16,412 bases of DNA from Planctomycetota bacterium (lineage in GTDB: Bacteria > Planctomycetota > Planctomycetia > Pirellulales > Pirellulaceae). The translations under genes were made by a program, and so were the position numbers. Shown one piece after another: positions 1 to 8,622 of this stretch; positions within the stretch are counted from its first letter, which is position 1, and every line of letters begins with the position of its first letter. The notes below the pieces were generated by a model. It did not search any database, was not told the origin of the DNA, and was given only the letters and a program-made list of their open reading frames with translations. The stretch is taken from NCBI GenBank assembly GCA_026692885.1, contig JAPLNJ010000907.1, positions 1 to 16,412 of the forward strand, given 5' to 3'.

Positions 1-3000
1 TCGTGACCGACAGCGTGCCGGAGCTGTAGATCCCGCCCCCGTAGCTGGCCCGATTATCCGAAAGCGTGGCGTTCGCCACCGTCAGGGTGCCGGAGGAATT
101 GTAGATCCCGCCGCCGTAACTCGAGGCGGAGTTGCCCGACAGGGTCGAGTTTCGGACGGTCAATCTGCCGGAACTGTAGATGCCTCCCCCGTCGTCCGCA
201 ACACCGCCGGTGATGGTCAGCGAATCCAGCACCACATCATTGGCGGTGACGCGAAGTACCCGGCTCTTCCCGCCCGCGTCCACGGTCAGCGAAGGCAGTG
301 CCGAGGCGTCGATCGTCAGCGGCTTGTCCAGCCAGAGCATCGCGCCGCCCAACGCAATCGTCGCGCCGTCCAACGCCGCAGCGAACGTCACGGTCGTCCC
401 CAAATCGCCCACGCCGGCGTAGTAAATCGCCTCGCGCAACGAGGTTTGGCCGTCCAGCAGGTCAAACGTATCGCTGGCGGTCGTCACCACCAAGGAGGGC
501 GTCTCCAAGTGGGCGGGAGATCCCTGAAACTCGAACGCACCGCAGTCGACTGCCGCGCCGAAAACCCGCGGGTGGCCCTCCCGATCCAGCGGGAGCGGCT
601 CATCCGTAACACCGTCGTGGTCCCGATCCTGCGCGTCCGGCGGCAGCCGGCTGGCATCCCCATAATCGATCGCCGGACTGCGGTCCGTCAGGTGCAAATC
701 GCCGTAGTCGTTGTTGGCTGCTTCGTCCACCGCGGGGGTTGACGGGTCGTCGCGCCAGCCGTCACCGCCGTCCGATGGATTCCGCACAAACCGGGGGTCC
801 ACGCCGACCAGGTCCCGCGTGCCAACAGAGCTTCCGGAGCCGCCGAATTCCCCACCGCTGTTGCCCCACAAGATCGAGTTGCTCACAGTTAGGGCGCCGG
901 ACGTGTAGATCGCACTGGCGGAGCCGGCTGTATTGGCTACGAAGGTCGAATTCGTGACCGTCAAGCTGCCGGAGGAACCGTAGATCCCGCCGCCGGAACT
1001 GCCGGCCGAGTTGCCCGAGAAGATGGAGTTCACAACCGTCAACGTGCCCGAGGAGGCGTAGATCCCGCCGCCGGAACCGGTGGCCGAATTGCCGATCAAC
1101 GTCGAGTTCCAGAGTGCCAGGCTGCCGGAACTGTAAAGGCCCGCTCCATTGTCAGCGTAGCCGCCGGTGATCGTCAGCGAAGCCAGGACCACATCGCTGG
1201 CGATCGCGCTAAAGACCCGGCTGCTCCCATCCGCAGCCACGGTCAAGGCTGTCAATGCCGAGGCGTCGATCGTCAGTGGTTTGTCCAGCCAGAGCGAGGT
1301 GCCGCCAAGGGTTATCGTCGCGCCGTCCAAGGTGGCGTCGAACGTCACGGTCATTCCCAGAGCGTCTATCCCCGCATAGTAGATCGCCTCCCGCAGCGAA
1401 AGCTGGCCGTCATACAGATCCACCGTGTCGCTGGCCGTGGTCACGACCACGGAGGGCAACTCGCGGCCGCCGGGAACCGCGCTCTGAAACTCGAAGGCAC
1501 CGCAGTCGACTGCCGCGCCGACGATCCGCGGGTGGCTCTCCCGATCCACGGGGATCGGCTCCTCCGTAACGCCGTCGCGGTCCAAATCCTGTTTGTCCAA
1601 CGGTAGCTGGTAATTGTCGCCGTAGTCGATCGCCGCGCTGTGGCCGGCCAGGTGCAGATCGCCGTAGTCGTTGTTGGCCGCTTCGTCCACCGCGGTGGTC
1701 GCAGGGTCATCATGCCAGCCGTCGCCACCGTCCGACGGATTACGCACGAAGCCCGGCTCCACGCCAATCAGATTCCTCGTACCAATCAAGCCTACAAAGC
1801 CTCCGAGTTCCTCGCCGCTGTTCCCCCACAGAATGGAGTTCGCCAGCGTCAGCGCGCCGTTGCTGTAAATGGCTCCGCCGGAGCCTGCGCTGTTGGCTGC
1901 CAGGGTCGAATTCGTGATCGTCAAGCTGCCGGAGGAACTGAAAATCCCGCCGCCGGAGGTGCCAGCCCAGTTGCCAGAGAACGTCGAATTCGCGATGGAC
2001 AACGTGCCCGAACGTGTGACCGAGTACCTGGGCGGGTAGCCTTCAAGCAAGTAGTTTTCGAAACCGATTCCGCCGCCGGAGTAGCCGGCCCCATTGCCCG
2101 AGAACGTCGAGTTCGTGATCGAGAGCAGGTCCAAGAGCGTGGACGAGTACTCATATACATAGGATTCGTCGACGCCGATCCCACCGCCAATGTAGCCAGC
2201 CCAGTTGTTCGAGAACGTCGAGTTCGTGACCGAGAGCGTGATCACGTAATTGCTCGACCACAGGGGGACGTAGATCCCGCCGCCGGATTCTCCAGCCGAG
2301 TTGTGCGAGAACGTGGCGTTCGTGACCGCCAGCGTGCAGGAGGAGCTGTAGATCCCACCGCCGTAGCTCGTGGCTGAGTTGCCTGAAAGCGTCGAGTTCG
2401 CGACCGTCACGGTGCCGGAGGAGGCGTAGATCCCGCCGCCGGAGCTGGCTGAGTTGTCGGAGAGCGTCGCGTCCGTGACCACCACGGTGCCGGAGGCATT
2501 GTAGATCCCGCCGCCGGAGCCAGCTGAGTTGTCCGAGAGCGTCGAGTTCGTGACCGAAAGTGTGCCGTAGTAACTGTAGATCCCACCGCCGGAGTTGGTG
2601 GCCGCGTTGTCTGTCAGCGTCGAGTTGCGAACTGTCAAGGTGCCGGAGTTGTAAATGCCCGCCCCGCTGTCAGCGTAGCCCCCGGTGATCGTCAACGAAT
2701 CCAGCACCACGTCACGGGCGATCACTCGAAAGACCCGGCTCCTCCCGTCCGCATCGACGGTCAGCGAATCCAGTGCCGAAGCGTCGATCGTCAGCGGTTC
2801 ATCCAGCCAGAGCATGGTACCGCCCAGTGTCAGCGTCTGGCCGTCCAAGGTTGCCAGGAAGCTCACCGTCATTCCCAAATCGCTTCTGTCCGCGTAGTAC
2901 AGCGCCTCGCGCAGCGAGGTCTGATCGTCGAACAAGTCAACCGTATCGCTGGTTGTGGTCACGACCACCGAGGGCAGCTCGCGGCCGGCGGGAATCGCCT

Positions 3001-3930
3001 GCTGATACTCCAAGGCACCGCAGTCGACCGCCACACCGAAGATCCTCGCGTTGCCGTCCCGGTCCACGTCCTGTGCGTCCAACGGTAGCAGGCTCAAGTC
3101 GCCGTAGTCGACCGCCGGACTGCGTTCGGTCAGACGCAGATCGCCGTAGTCATTGTTCGCCGCTTCGTCCACCGTGGTGGTCGACGCAATGTCCAACCAG
3201 CCGTCACCGCCGTCCGACGGATTGCGGACAAAGCCGGGATTGATGCCGATCAGGTTCCGCCAGCCATCAAAGCTGCCTGAGCCTCCCAGCTCTAGCCCGC
3301 TGTTCCCCCACAGGATTGAGTTTGCCAGAGTCAACGCGCCGGAGCTGTAGATGGCGCCGGCGGAACCTCCGGTGTTGCCAGCGAGGGTTGAATTCGTGAG
3401 CGTCAGCAGGCCATCGCCGACGTAGATCCCGCCGCCGGAGCTGGTGGCCGAGTTGCCGATCAGCGTCGAGTTCGTGATCGAAAGCCTGCCCGAAGAATTG
3501 TAGATTCCGCCCCCGGAGCCGGCGGTGTTCCCCTCCAGGAGGACGTTGTCTACGGTCAAGGTGCCGTAGTTGGCCACCCCACCGCCTGAGCTGGCATTAC
3601 CGCCCGTGATCGTCAGGCCGTCGATGGTCGCCGTGACGCCACCGTTGACGTAGAACACCCCGCTCAGTCCATCCGCGTCGACAGTCAGGGAATTGGCGCC
3701 CGGTCCGGTGAGCGTGACATCGCTGCTGAGCGTCAACTGCCCGGCGGTGAGTGTGATCCGGCCTGGCGTGGCTTCGAGACCGAGCGACGGGTGGAAAGTG
3801 ATCTGGTCGGCACCCGGGTAGTTCGTCTCGTCCGCAGCCAGGGCCAAGGCCTCACGCAGCGTGGTGCTGCCATCGGACCAATCAAGCGGTCCGTCCGCGA
3901 GGGAATCAACCCCGATCAGCGCCAGCATCG
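1..3930 (-). repeat. Four paralogous cassettes (SLREA head, beta-helix, NDYGDL/DCGAFE tail) inside the surface-protein gene
   Basis: The same module occurs four times in one reading frame. Approximate limits are 3930-3002 (block 1), 3001-1487 (block 2), 1486-527 (block 3) and 526 to beyond position 1 (block 4, cut by the window). Each begins near a VTT..DT.DL motif and SLREA and ends at AVDCGA(L/F)E(Y/F)Q. Blocks 1 and 3 each carry about 4 helix coils, block 2 about 10, and block 4 at least 3. The head of block 1 is the most diverged, with TTLREALALAAD instead of SLREA(I/L)YYA. Tail sequences such as RNPSDGGDGW are almost invariant. This suggests duplication or gene conversion of whole cassettes. 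Confidence 0.85.
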
Positions 3931-4057
3931 TGCGTTCTTCCAGGGGTTCCATCCGCAAGATCTTGCGACCCAAGAACCGCTGACGTTGCCGGTTACTTTT
4001 CCTGCGAGAAGCATGTTCTTTCTTCAACAGACTTGCCAGGAAGCTTCGGCGATTCAT
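1..4057 (-). CDS. Giant modular beta-helix cell-surface protein, N-terminal 1352 residues (continues past left edge)
   Basis: One uninterrupted minus-strand frame runs from ATG at 4057 to the window edge, so the C-terminus is not visible. Residues 1-35 are rich in Arg and Lys. MEPLEERTMLA at residues 36-46 resembles the LEPR-XLL-type leader I know from large secreted planctomycete proteins. The rest consists of cassettes. Each has a CSLREA-like head (TTLREAL at about residue 65, then TSLREAL, LSLREAI and TSLREAI). Next come pectin-lyase-like coils of about 24-34 residues with the pattern SGGGIY..SGTLTVTNSTLSGNSA. The tail has RNPSDGGDGW, VDEAANNDYGDL and AVDCGAFEFQ, which resembles choice-of-anchor Q domains. 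Likely role: an extracellular or outer-surface adhesin or scaffold; this is inferred from architecture, and no catalytic residues were recognised. The ATG has no strong Shine-Dalgarno sequence. The start is supported by the leader motif directly after it. The cysteine in each tail is conserved, while the coils are nearly cysteine-free. Confidence 0.88.
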   Translation of the reverse strand, partial: MNRRSFLASLLKKEHASRRKSNRQRQRFLGRKILRMEPLEERTMLALIGVDSLADGPLDWSDGSTTLREALALAADETNYPGADQITFHPSLGLEATPGRITLTAGQLTLSSDVTLTGPGANSLTVDADGLSGVFYVNGGVTATIDGLTITGGNASSGGGVANYGTLTVDNVLLEGNTAGSGGGIYNSSGRLSITNSTLIGNSATSSGGGIYVGDGLLTLTNSTLAGNTGGSAGAIYSSGALTLANSILWGNSGLELGGSGSFDGWRNLIGINPGFVRNPSDGGDGWLDIASTTTVDEAANNDYGDLRLTERSPAVDYGDLSLLPLDAQDVDRDGNARIFGVAVDCGALEYQQAIPAGRELPSVVVTTTSDTVDLFDDQTSLREALYYADRSDLGMTVSFLATLDGQTLTLGGTMLWLDEPLTIDASALDSLTVDADGRSRVFRVIARDVVLDSLTITGGYADSGAGIYNSGTLTVRNSTLTDNAATNSGGGIYSYYGTLSVTNSTLSDNSAGSGGGIYNASGTVVVTDATLSDNSASSGGGIYASSGTVTVANSTLSGNSATSYGGGIYSSSCTLAVTNATFSHNSAGESGGGIYVPLWSSNYVITLSVTNSTFSNNWAGYIGGGIGVDESYVYEYSSTLLDLLSITNSTFSGNGAGYSGGGIGFENYLLEGYPPRYSVTRSGTLSIANSTFSGNWAGTSGGGIFSSSGSLTITNSTLAANSAGSGGAIYSNGALTLANSILWGNSGEELGGFVGLIGTRNLIGVEPGFVRNPSDGGDGWHDDPATTAVDEAANNDYGDLHLAGHSAAIDYGDNYQLPLDKQDLDRDGVTEEPIPVDRESHPRIVGAAVDCGAFEFQSAVPGGRELPSVVVTTASDTVDLYDGQLSLREAIYYAGIDALGMTVTFDATLDGATITLGGTSLWLDKPLTIDASALTALTVAADGSSRVFSAIASDVVLASLTITGGYADNGAGLYSSGSLALWNSTLIGNSATGSGGGIYASSGTLTVVNSIFSGNSAGSSGGGIYGSSGSLTVTNSTFVANTAGSASAIYTSGALTVSNSILWGNSGGEFGGSGSSVGTRDLVGVDPRFVRNPSDGGDGWRDDPSTPAVDEAANNDYGDLHLTDRSPAIDYGDASRLPPDAQDRDHDGVTDEPLPLDREGHPRVFGAAVDCGAFEFQGSPAHLETPSLVVTTASDTFDLLDGQTSLREAIYYAGVGDLGTTVTFAAALDGATIALGGAMLWLDKPLTIDASALPSLTVDAGGKSRVLRVTANDVVLDSLTITGGVADDGGGIYSSGRLTVRNSTLSGNSASSYGGGIYNSSGTLTVANATLSDNRASYGGGIYSSGTLSVT
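1820..2690 (-). repeat. Expanded beta-helix coil array in block 2 (about 10 coils)
   Basis: Successive coils of roughly 24-34 residues repeat the core GGGIY..SGTLTVTNSTLSGNSA. On the plus strand the nucleotide motif CCGCCGCCGGAG recurs about every 75-105 bases. Three adjacent coils carry long non-canonical loops (PLWSSNYV, DESYVYEYSSTLLD and ENYLLEGYPPRYSVTRS). These would protrude from the helix as aromatic-rich loops. The other blocks show only about 4 coils, so the number of coils changes between paralogous cassettes. Confidence 0.75.
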
Positions 4058-4218
4058 GGTTAATCCCAATCAACAAGTTGTTAAAGGTCCGTCCAGAGTC
4101 GCAACGCCAGCGATTATGGAGTCCCAGGTTGCCCATGGAAAACGAGAGGCCGGGGGTTGGCAGGGCGACGCTCCTGCGGAGCTGCGGGCCGTTCTCTGAC
4201 GGCCCACTCCGGCTAAAA

Positions 4219-4260
4219 ATCGTAGGGTGGGCCAAGTACTCGCGGCCCACCATCGAAAGC
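4219..4260 (-). repeat. 42-bp dispersed palindromic repeat, copy 1
   Basis: These 42 bases are the exact reverse complement of 9341-9382. The unit contains a 7-bp stem GTGGGCC/GGCCCAC around a 10-base loop. This copy lies upstream of the surface-protein gene; its partner overlaps the 3' end of the sugar isomerase-like gene. Confidence 0.85.
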
Positions 4261-4636
4261 AAGTTCTCACCAACTGGTTACGAGTACCGGCAATCCACGA
4301 CTCAGGAAGCCACCGCCACAGTCTCGGTGAAAACGCGGCCATTACGATAGCTGTTCAATCTGCAAAAACAATCCCCCGTGATCAACAAGGTGTCGTGATC
4401 GCATGCAACCGGACGCGACGGAAAATTGGTCGCGTAGCGACCTCGTGAACGTAGCCGTGGGTTTCAAGTCCTTCCCCCTTGGGAGATAAGTCGTTGGCTC
4501 GCAATCGCTTGCGATTCGAATTGCAAACGGGCCCAAAGAAACGGCCGAGAAATAACTTCCGCATTCGCCGCTTCGGCCCCGCACCCCACGCCGTTAAGAA
4601 TTTTGACGCGGGCAAAAACCGGCACGTACGTCGTAG

Positions 4637-4656
4637 CTGAAGTCGCCAGACTTCAG
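4637..4656. repeat. Small hairpin CTGAAGTC/GACTTCAG
   Basis: An 8-bp perfect stem closes a GCCA loop. It is one of many short intergenic hairpins in this window. There is no following T-run on either strand, so it is not scored as a terminator. Confidence 0.6.
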
Positions 4657-4663
4657 GGATTCA

Positions 4664-4739
4664 CTTGCCCCGAATGGCACGAGGTTAAGCGTAAGTCGCT
4701 GTCATTCCGCCACTTTCCCCACTGGGCTTGCCCCAGTGG
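4664..4739 (-). repeat. Inverted partner of the 49-bp tandem repeat
   Basis: Positions 4664-4694 are the exact reverse complement (31 bases) of 4958-4988 in the tandem array. Positions 4719-4739 (CCACTGGG, loop CTTGC, CCCAGTGG) are the reverse complement of 4878-4898. The repeat units therefore face each other across about 140 bp that contain the 24-bp-stem hairpin, giving a nested inverted structure. Confidence 0.8.
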
Positions 4740-4748
4740 AAAAAGGGT

Positions 4749-4860
4749 TTGGTCACTAGCAACGGTCCCGCCCCTATTTCCCTTCGCCGCCTTCACCGCC
4801 GCCGGAGGCGGCGGTGAAGGCGGCGAAGGGGACGGGGTGTGGTTGCGGTACGCGGCCTTG
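4749..4860 (+). repeat. Short cassette with a perfect 24-bp-stem hairpin core (stem 4780-4803 / 4807-4830)
   Basis: The core pairs 24 bases on each side of a GGA loop without mismatch. The left flank (TTGGTCACTA then CGGTCCC) and the right flank (GACGGGGTGTGGTTGCGGTA) recur at 15679 and 16241. There they enclose a completely different inverted-repeat core of about 540 bp. The element is non-coding; its three-base periodicity reflects a GCC/GGC-rich stem. Confidence 0.75.
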
Positions 4861-4882
4861 GTTTTCAAACCTCTTATCCACT

Positions 4883-5049
4883 GGGGCAAGCCCAGTGGGG
4901 ATCGGAGGTTACGCTTAACCTCGTGCCACTCGGGGCAAGCCCAGTGGGGATTGGAGGTTACGCTTAACCTCGTGCCATTCGGGGCAAGCCCAGTGGGGAT
5001 CGGAGGTTACGCTTAACCTCGTGCCATTCGGGGCAAGCCCGGATGGGGA
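4883..5049 (+). repeat. 49-bp tandem repeat, three full units plus a partial fourth
   Basis: Units start at 4883, 4932, 4981 and 5030, an exact 49-bp period. Full units differ at only one or two bases (CACTC/CATTC and GATC/GATT). Each unit contains GAGGTTA-CGCT-TAACCTC, a 7-bp stem with a 4-base loop, and the GGGGCAAGCCCAGTGGGG segment. The fourth unit decays after about 11 bases. There are no unique spacers between units, so this is not a CRISPR array. Confidence 0.88.
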
Positions 5050-5202
5050 CCCGACCTGCCACACTGGAACAAAAGCCGGACCAGATCTCACCATTGCAAG
5101 AATTCTCGGGGATAAAATTTTGCGCGGGCCACCCCGACCCTCTCCCCGGAGTACCGAGGCGAGGGAGTTGTTTCTCGGCCGTGACTAAGGACCGGCGAAT
5201 GA

Positions 5203-5277
5203 ATAACTGTCGCAAGTATAGTAGTCGTCACGCTCCGCCGTGACGACATGTCATCGCGCGGAGCGCGATGACTACTT
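5203..5277 (+). repeat. Double-hairpin dispersed repeat, copy 1
   Basis: This copy is a near-identical direct repeat of 12936-13010. It starts with ATAACTGTCGCAAGTAT, followed by two adjacent hairpins: GTCGTCACG/CGTGACGAC around CTCCGC, then GTCATCGCGC/GCGCGATGAC around GGA. The two hairpins can also pair with each other as one larger imperfect palindrome bounded by GTAGTC and GACTAC. Confidence 0.88.
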
Positions 5278-5505
5278 TGAAAACCCGACACTTATTGATT
5301 CGCCGCTCCTAAGCAGTTTGAGCTGCGTCGGTCTGTCCGAGTCCATGAGAAGTCGGCCGCTTGTCCGAAATCGTTGCCGTGGATGGGGAACGGCACTTCG
5401 CCGAACGGCCGTCTTTCGGCTATGATGTTGCGGGCCATCCTTCTCCACCATGCCGATGACATCTATCAATTTACTGAACACTAGCTCGCCTTCCCTTTGA
5501 GTCGC

Positions 5506-8500
5506 ATGGAACTTGAACAGGTAATTCGGTTCGTCGATGATCCCGCGGAGGTGACCGCGTGGCTGCGCTCGTTGAATGTCAGGGATGCGGCCCGCGGACG
5601 CCGCAACTTCCTGGGGATCGCCAATTCGGGGATCACGCCGGACTTGTTGATGGTCCTCTGTCGGCAACTAGGCCAGAGTCTGAGTAGCCAGAGCGATCCG
5701 GAGATGGCCCTGAATCATCTGGACCGGTTCTTCGCCGCCTCGCGCAACCCGTTGGCGTTGGGCTCGCTGTTCGAACGCGACCCGGAGGCGCTGCCGACGC
5801 TGCTGCAGATTTTTTCGGCCAGCCAATACCTCAGCGATCTGCTGATCCGCGATCCGGAGAGCTTTGACCTGCTGCGGGTGACCGCCGGCCAGCCTGTGAC
5901 GCGCAAGGTGCTGCTGGAGGAGATCTGCGCCGCAGTGGCCCAGGTGGAGGACGATCGCGATATTCTGACCATCCTCCGCCGACACAAACATCGTGAGACG
6001 CTGCGAATTGCCTACGGCGACATCGTGCTGCGGCAGCGTCTGGAGATCGTCACCGAGCAGATCTCGTTCCTGGCGGAGGCGCTCTGCGAGGCGGCCGTGC
6101 GGGCCGCGCGCCGCAAGCTGGAGCAGCAGCGCGGTGTACCGCGACGCCCCGATGGGAAGCGCGCACGGTTGGTGGTGCTGGCCCTGGGCAAGCTGGGCGG
6201 TCGCGAACTGAACTATTCCAGCGACATCGACTTGGTCTTCCTCAGCGACGATCTCGGCCAAACGGATGCTCCCCGTCCGATCACCCACGCCGAGTTCTGC
6301 GATCGGCTGGCCCGGCAAGTCATCAAGTACTTGACGGAGAACACCGACCTGGGCGTGGTCTACCGGGTCGATTTGCGGCTCTGTCCCGAAGGCCGGCAAG
6401 CCTCGCCGGTGGTCAGCCTCAGTGCGGCGCTGCACTATTACGACGTCTTCGGACGGACCTGGGAACGGCAGGCTTTTGTCAAGGCCCGGCCGGTGGCCGG
6501 AGACTTGGATCTGGGCCGCGAATTCCTGGCACAGCTGGAACCGTGGATCTATCGCCGCTATCTGACCCGCGCGGACATCACCGGCATCCGGGCCCTGAAA
6601 CGCCAGATCGAACAGCGGACCAACCGCGAGGGCGGCGATGAACGCAACGTCGAGACGGGTCACGGGGGGATCCGCGACATCGAGTTCGTGATCCAGTTCC
6701 TGCAGCTGCTCAACGGCGGCGACCTGCCGGAGATCCGCACAGGCAATACGCTGGAAGCCATGGCCCGCTTGGAGCAAGCCGGCTGCCTGACGCTGCAGGA
6801 GCATACCACGCTGCGGGAAAACTACGAGCTGCTCCGCAAGCTGGAGCACCGGCTGCAAATCATGTGCGACCTGCAGACCCACAGCCTGCCGGAGCAGGAG
6901 GAAGAACTGCGCAAGCTGGCGATCCGGATGGGCTATGCCGAGGGGCCGCACCGTGCGCCGCTGGAGGCTTTCAAAGCCGACTACAAGCAGAAGACCGAAC
7001 GTAACCGCAAGATCCTCAACTACCTGCTGAACGACGCCTTCGGTACGGAGGAAGGCGAGCCGGAGGTGGACTTGGTGCTGGATCCCGATCCGTTGCCGAC
7101 CACAATCCACGAGGTGTTGGGGCGTTACGGTTTCCAGAAGGTGGACGATGCGTATCAGCAGTTGTTGGCTTTGAGCAAGGAGAAGATTTCGTTCCTGTCC
7201 ACTCGGCGATGCCGCCATTTCCTGGCCGCCATCGCCCCGCAATTGCTGCAGGCAATCTGCGCCACGCCGGACCCGGACTCGACCCTGGCCGATTTGAGCA
7301 AGGTCAGCGATTCGCTCGGCGGCAAAGGCGTGCTGTGGGAACTGTTCAGCGTCAACCCGCCCACGCTGCAGTTGTACGTCCGGCTGTGTGCCGCCACACC
7401 CTACCTGTCCGGCATCCTGACCAGCAACCCCGGCATGCTCGACGAGTTGATGGATTCGTTGTTGCTGGACAAGTTGCCGACGTTGGCGAGCCTGGAACGG
7501 GCCTTGGAAGATCTGTTACGCGGAGCGGAAGATAGCGAGCCGATCCTGCACGGGTTCAAGAACTCCCTGCATCTGCGGGTCGGAGTTCGGGACGTGCTGG
7601 GCAAGGCAGATATCCGCCATACGCACTGCGCGCTGTCGGACATCGCCGAGGTCTGTCTGGCGGCCATCGCGCAGCGGGAATACGAGAAACTGGCGAGCAA
7701 GTTCGGCACGCCCACAATTGCCGAAGGAGGGCGGGCCGGGCGGCCCTGCGAGTTGATCATTCTGGCGTTGGGCAAGCTGGGCGGTCGTGAGCCAAATTAC
7801 CACAGCGACCTGGACGTCGTGTTCCTGTACGAGGCGGACGGCACGACGCGGCCCGCCTCCCGCAGTCGCAGCGAGCTGGCCACGACCCATCAACACTTCT
7901 TCAGCCAACTGGGGCAGCGGATCATCAAGGTCATCAGCCAGTGGGGACCGCATGGTCGGCTGTACGAGTTGGATCCCCGTTTGCGGCCAATCGGGAAGAG
8001 TGGTTCGCTGGCCGTGTCGCAGGACGAGTTCGCGCGGTACTTTGCGTCCGGGTCGGGGCAGCCCTGGGAGCGGCAGGCGCTCTGCAAGGCGCGGCCCATC
8101 TACGGCTCGGCCCGCGCTCGCCAGCTGACGATGCAAGTCATCCGGCAAGCGATCGTGGGTACGGGCTGGCAGTCGACTAGCGCCGACCAACTTCGAGGGC
8201 TGCGGACCAAACTGGAGGAAACCGCTACCCCCCGCAATCTGAAACGCGGCCCGGGCGGGACGCTGGACGTCGAGTTCGCCGTGCAGATGCTGCAGTTGAA
8301 GCATGCCGCCGAGGTGCCCGCGGTGCTCGTGCCCGGAACGCTGGACGCAATCGAAGCCCTGCAAGCCGCCCAGTTGCTCGGCGAGGAGGCGGCCGCCGAG
8401 CTGCAGAAGTCCTATCGGTTCCTCCGGGCCGTCGAGGCCCGCTTGCGGCTGATGAACACCACGGCGCGGCATGATCTGCCGGAGCACGCGTTGGAGTTGA

Positions 8501-8622
8501 AGAAGCTCGCCTACCTGTTGAACTACGCCGACGCTCCGGCCCTGATTCGGGACTGTGAGCAGTACACCCGCCAGAACCGACTCTGGTTCGATCGGCTGTT
8601 TGATCAGGCGCGGCGGCAGTAA
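5506..8622 (+). CDS. glnE: Bifunctional glutamine synthetase adenylyltransferase/adenylyl-removing enzyme
   Basis: GlnE adenylylates glutamine synthetase on a tyrosine when nitrogen is plentiful and removes AMP when it is scarce, normally under PII control in the cytoplasm. Two homologous nucleotidyltransferase halves are visible. The N-terminal adenylyl-removing half has LALGKLGGRELNYSSDIDLVF at about residues 226-246. The C-terminal adenylyltransferase half has LALGKLGGREPNYHSDLDVVF at about 754-774. The SDIDLVF and SDLDVVF metal-binding Asp pairs are intact. GHGGIRDIEFVIQFLQL and RGPGGTLDVEFAVQMLQL mark the following GlnD-UR-type helical domains. At 1038 residues it is about 90 longer than the 946-residue E. 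coli enzyme. The ATG at 5506 is preferred; TTG at 5497 is in frame after a stop at 5482 and would add three residues. No clear Shine-Dalgarno serves either. No glutamine synthetase, PII or ntr gene lies in the window. Confidence 0.96.
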   Translation: MELEQVIRFVDDPAEVTAWLRSLNVRDAARGRRNFLGIANSGITPDLLMVLCRQLGQSLSSQSDPEMALNHLDRFFAASRNPLALGSLFERDPEALPTLLQIFSASQYLSDLLIRDPESFDLLRVTAGQPVTRKVLLEEICAAVAQVEDDRDILTILRRHKHRETLRIAYGDIVLRQRLEIVTEQISFLAEALCEAAVRAARRKLEQQRGVPRRPDGKRARLVVLALGKLGGRELNYSSDIDLVFLSDDLGQTDAPRPITHAEFCDRLARQVIKYLTENTDLGVVYRVDLRLCPEGRQASPVVSLSAALHYYDVFGRTWERQAFVKARPVAGDLDLGREFLAQLEPWIYRRYLTRADITGIRALKRQIEQRTNREGGDERNVETGHGGIRDIEFVIQFLQLLNGGDLPEIRTGNTLEAMARLEQAGCLTLQEHTTLRENYELLRKLEHRLQIMCDLQTHSLPEQEEELRKLAIRMGYAEGPHRAPLEAFKADYKQKTERNRKILNYLLNDAFGTEEGEPEVDLVLDPDPLPTTIHEVLGRYGFQKVDDAYQQLLALSKEKISFLSTRRCRHFLAAIAPQLLQAICATPDPDSTLADLSKVSDSLGGKGVLWELFSVNPPTLQLYVRLCAATPYLSGILTSNPGMLDELMDSLLLDKLPTLASLERALEDLLRGAEDSEPILHGFKNSLHLRVGVRDVLGKADIRHTHCALSDIAEVCLAAIAQREYEKLASKFGTPTIAEGGRAGRPCELIILALGKLGGREPNYHSDLDVVFLYEADGTTRPASRSRSELATTHQHFFSQLGQRIIKVISQWGPHGRLYELDPRLRPIGKSGSLAVSQDEFARYFASGSGQPWERQALCKARPIYGSARARQLTMQVIRQAIVGTGWQSTSADQLRGLRTKLEETATPRNLKRGPGGTLDVEFAVQMLQLKHAAEVPAVLVPGTLDAIEALQAAQLLGEEAAAELQKSYRFLRAVEARLRLMNTTARHDLPEHALELKKLAYLLNYADAPALIRDCEQYTRQNRLWFDRLFDQARRQ

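Larger units (their letters stand above)
4058..5505. other. Divergent intergenic region rich in palindromic repeats
   Basis: This 1.4-kb stretch separates the leftward surface-protein gene from the rightward glnE. No open frame in it looks like a protein. It holds small hairpins (4170-4182; 4186-4205 with GGGCCGT and ACGGCCC arms), a 42-bp dispersed repeat, a hairpin at 4637-4656, a 49-bp tandem array with an inverted partner, a perfect 24-bp-stem hairpin and the 5203-5277 double hairpin. A TATGAT hexamer at 5421-5426 could be a -10 element for glnE, but no convincing -35 lies at the right distance. The promoters of both flanking genes should be here. Confidence 0.8.

Noticed and set aside
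1640..2377. 245-codon plus-strand open frame with repeated RERRVRDRE-type sequence
   Set aside because: The repeats are the antisense image of the beta-helix coils. The minus strand gives a coherent, motif-rich protein through the whole region.
4603..5016. 137-codon open frame across the 49-bp repeats
   Set aside because: It consists of translated hairpins and tandem repeats with low-complexity Gly-rich sequence. There is no independent coding evidence.
4883..5049. Possible CRISPR array
   Set aside because: Units abut with an exact 49-bp period and have no unique spacers. No cas gene is present.
5668..7242. 524-codon open frame on the minus strand opposite glnE, and another at 7516-8487
   Set aside because: They are antisense to the two conserved halves of glnE, where GC-rich codon use keeps the opposite strand open. 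The translations show no recognisable domain.
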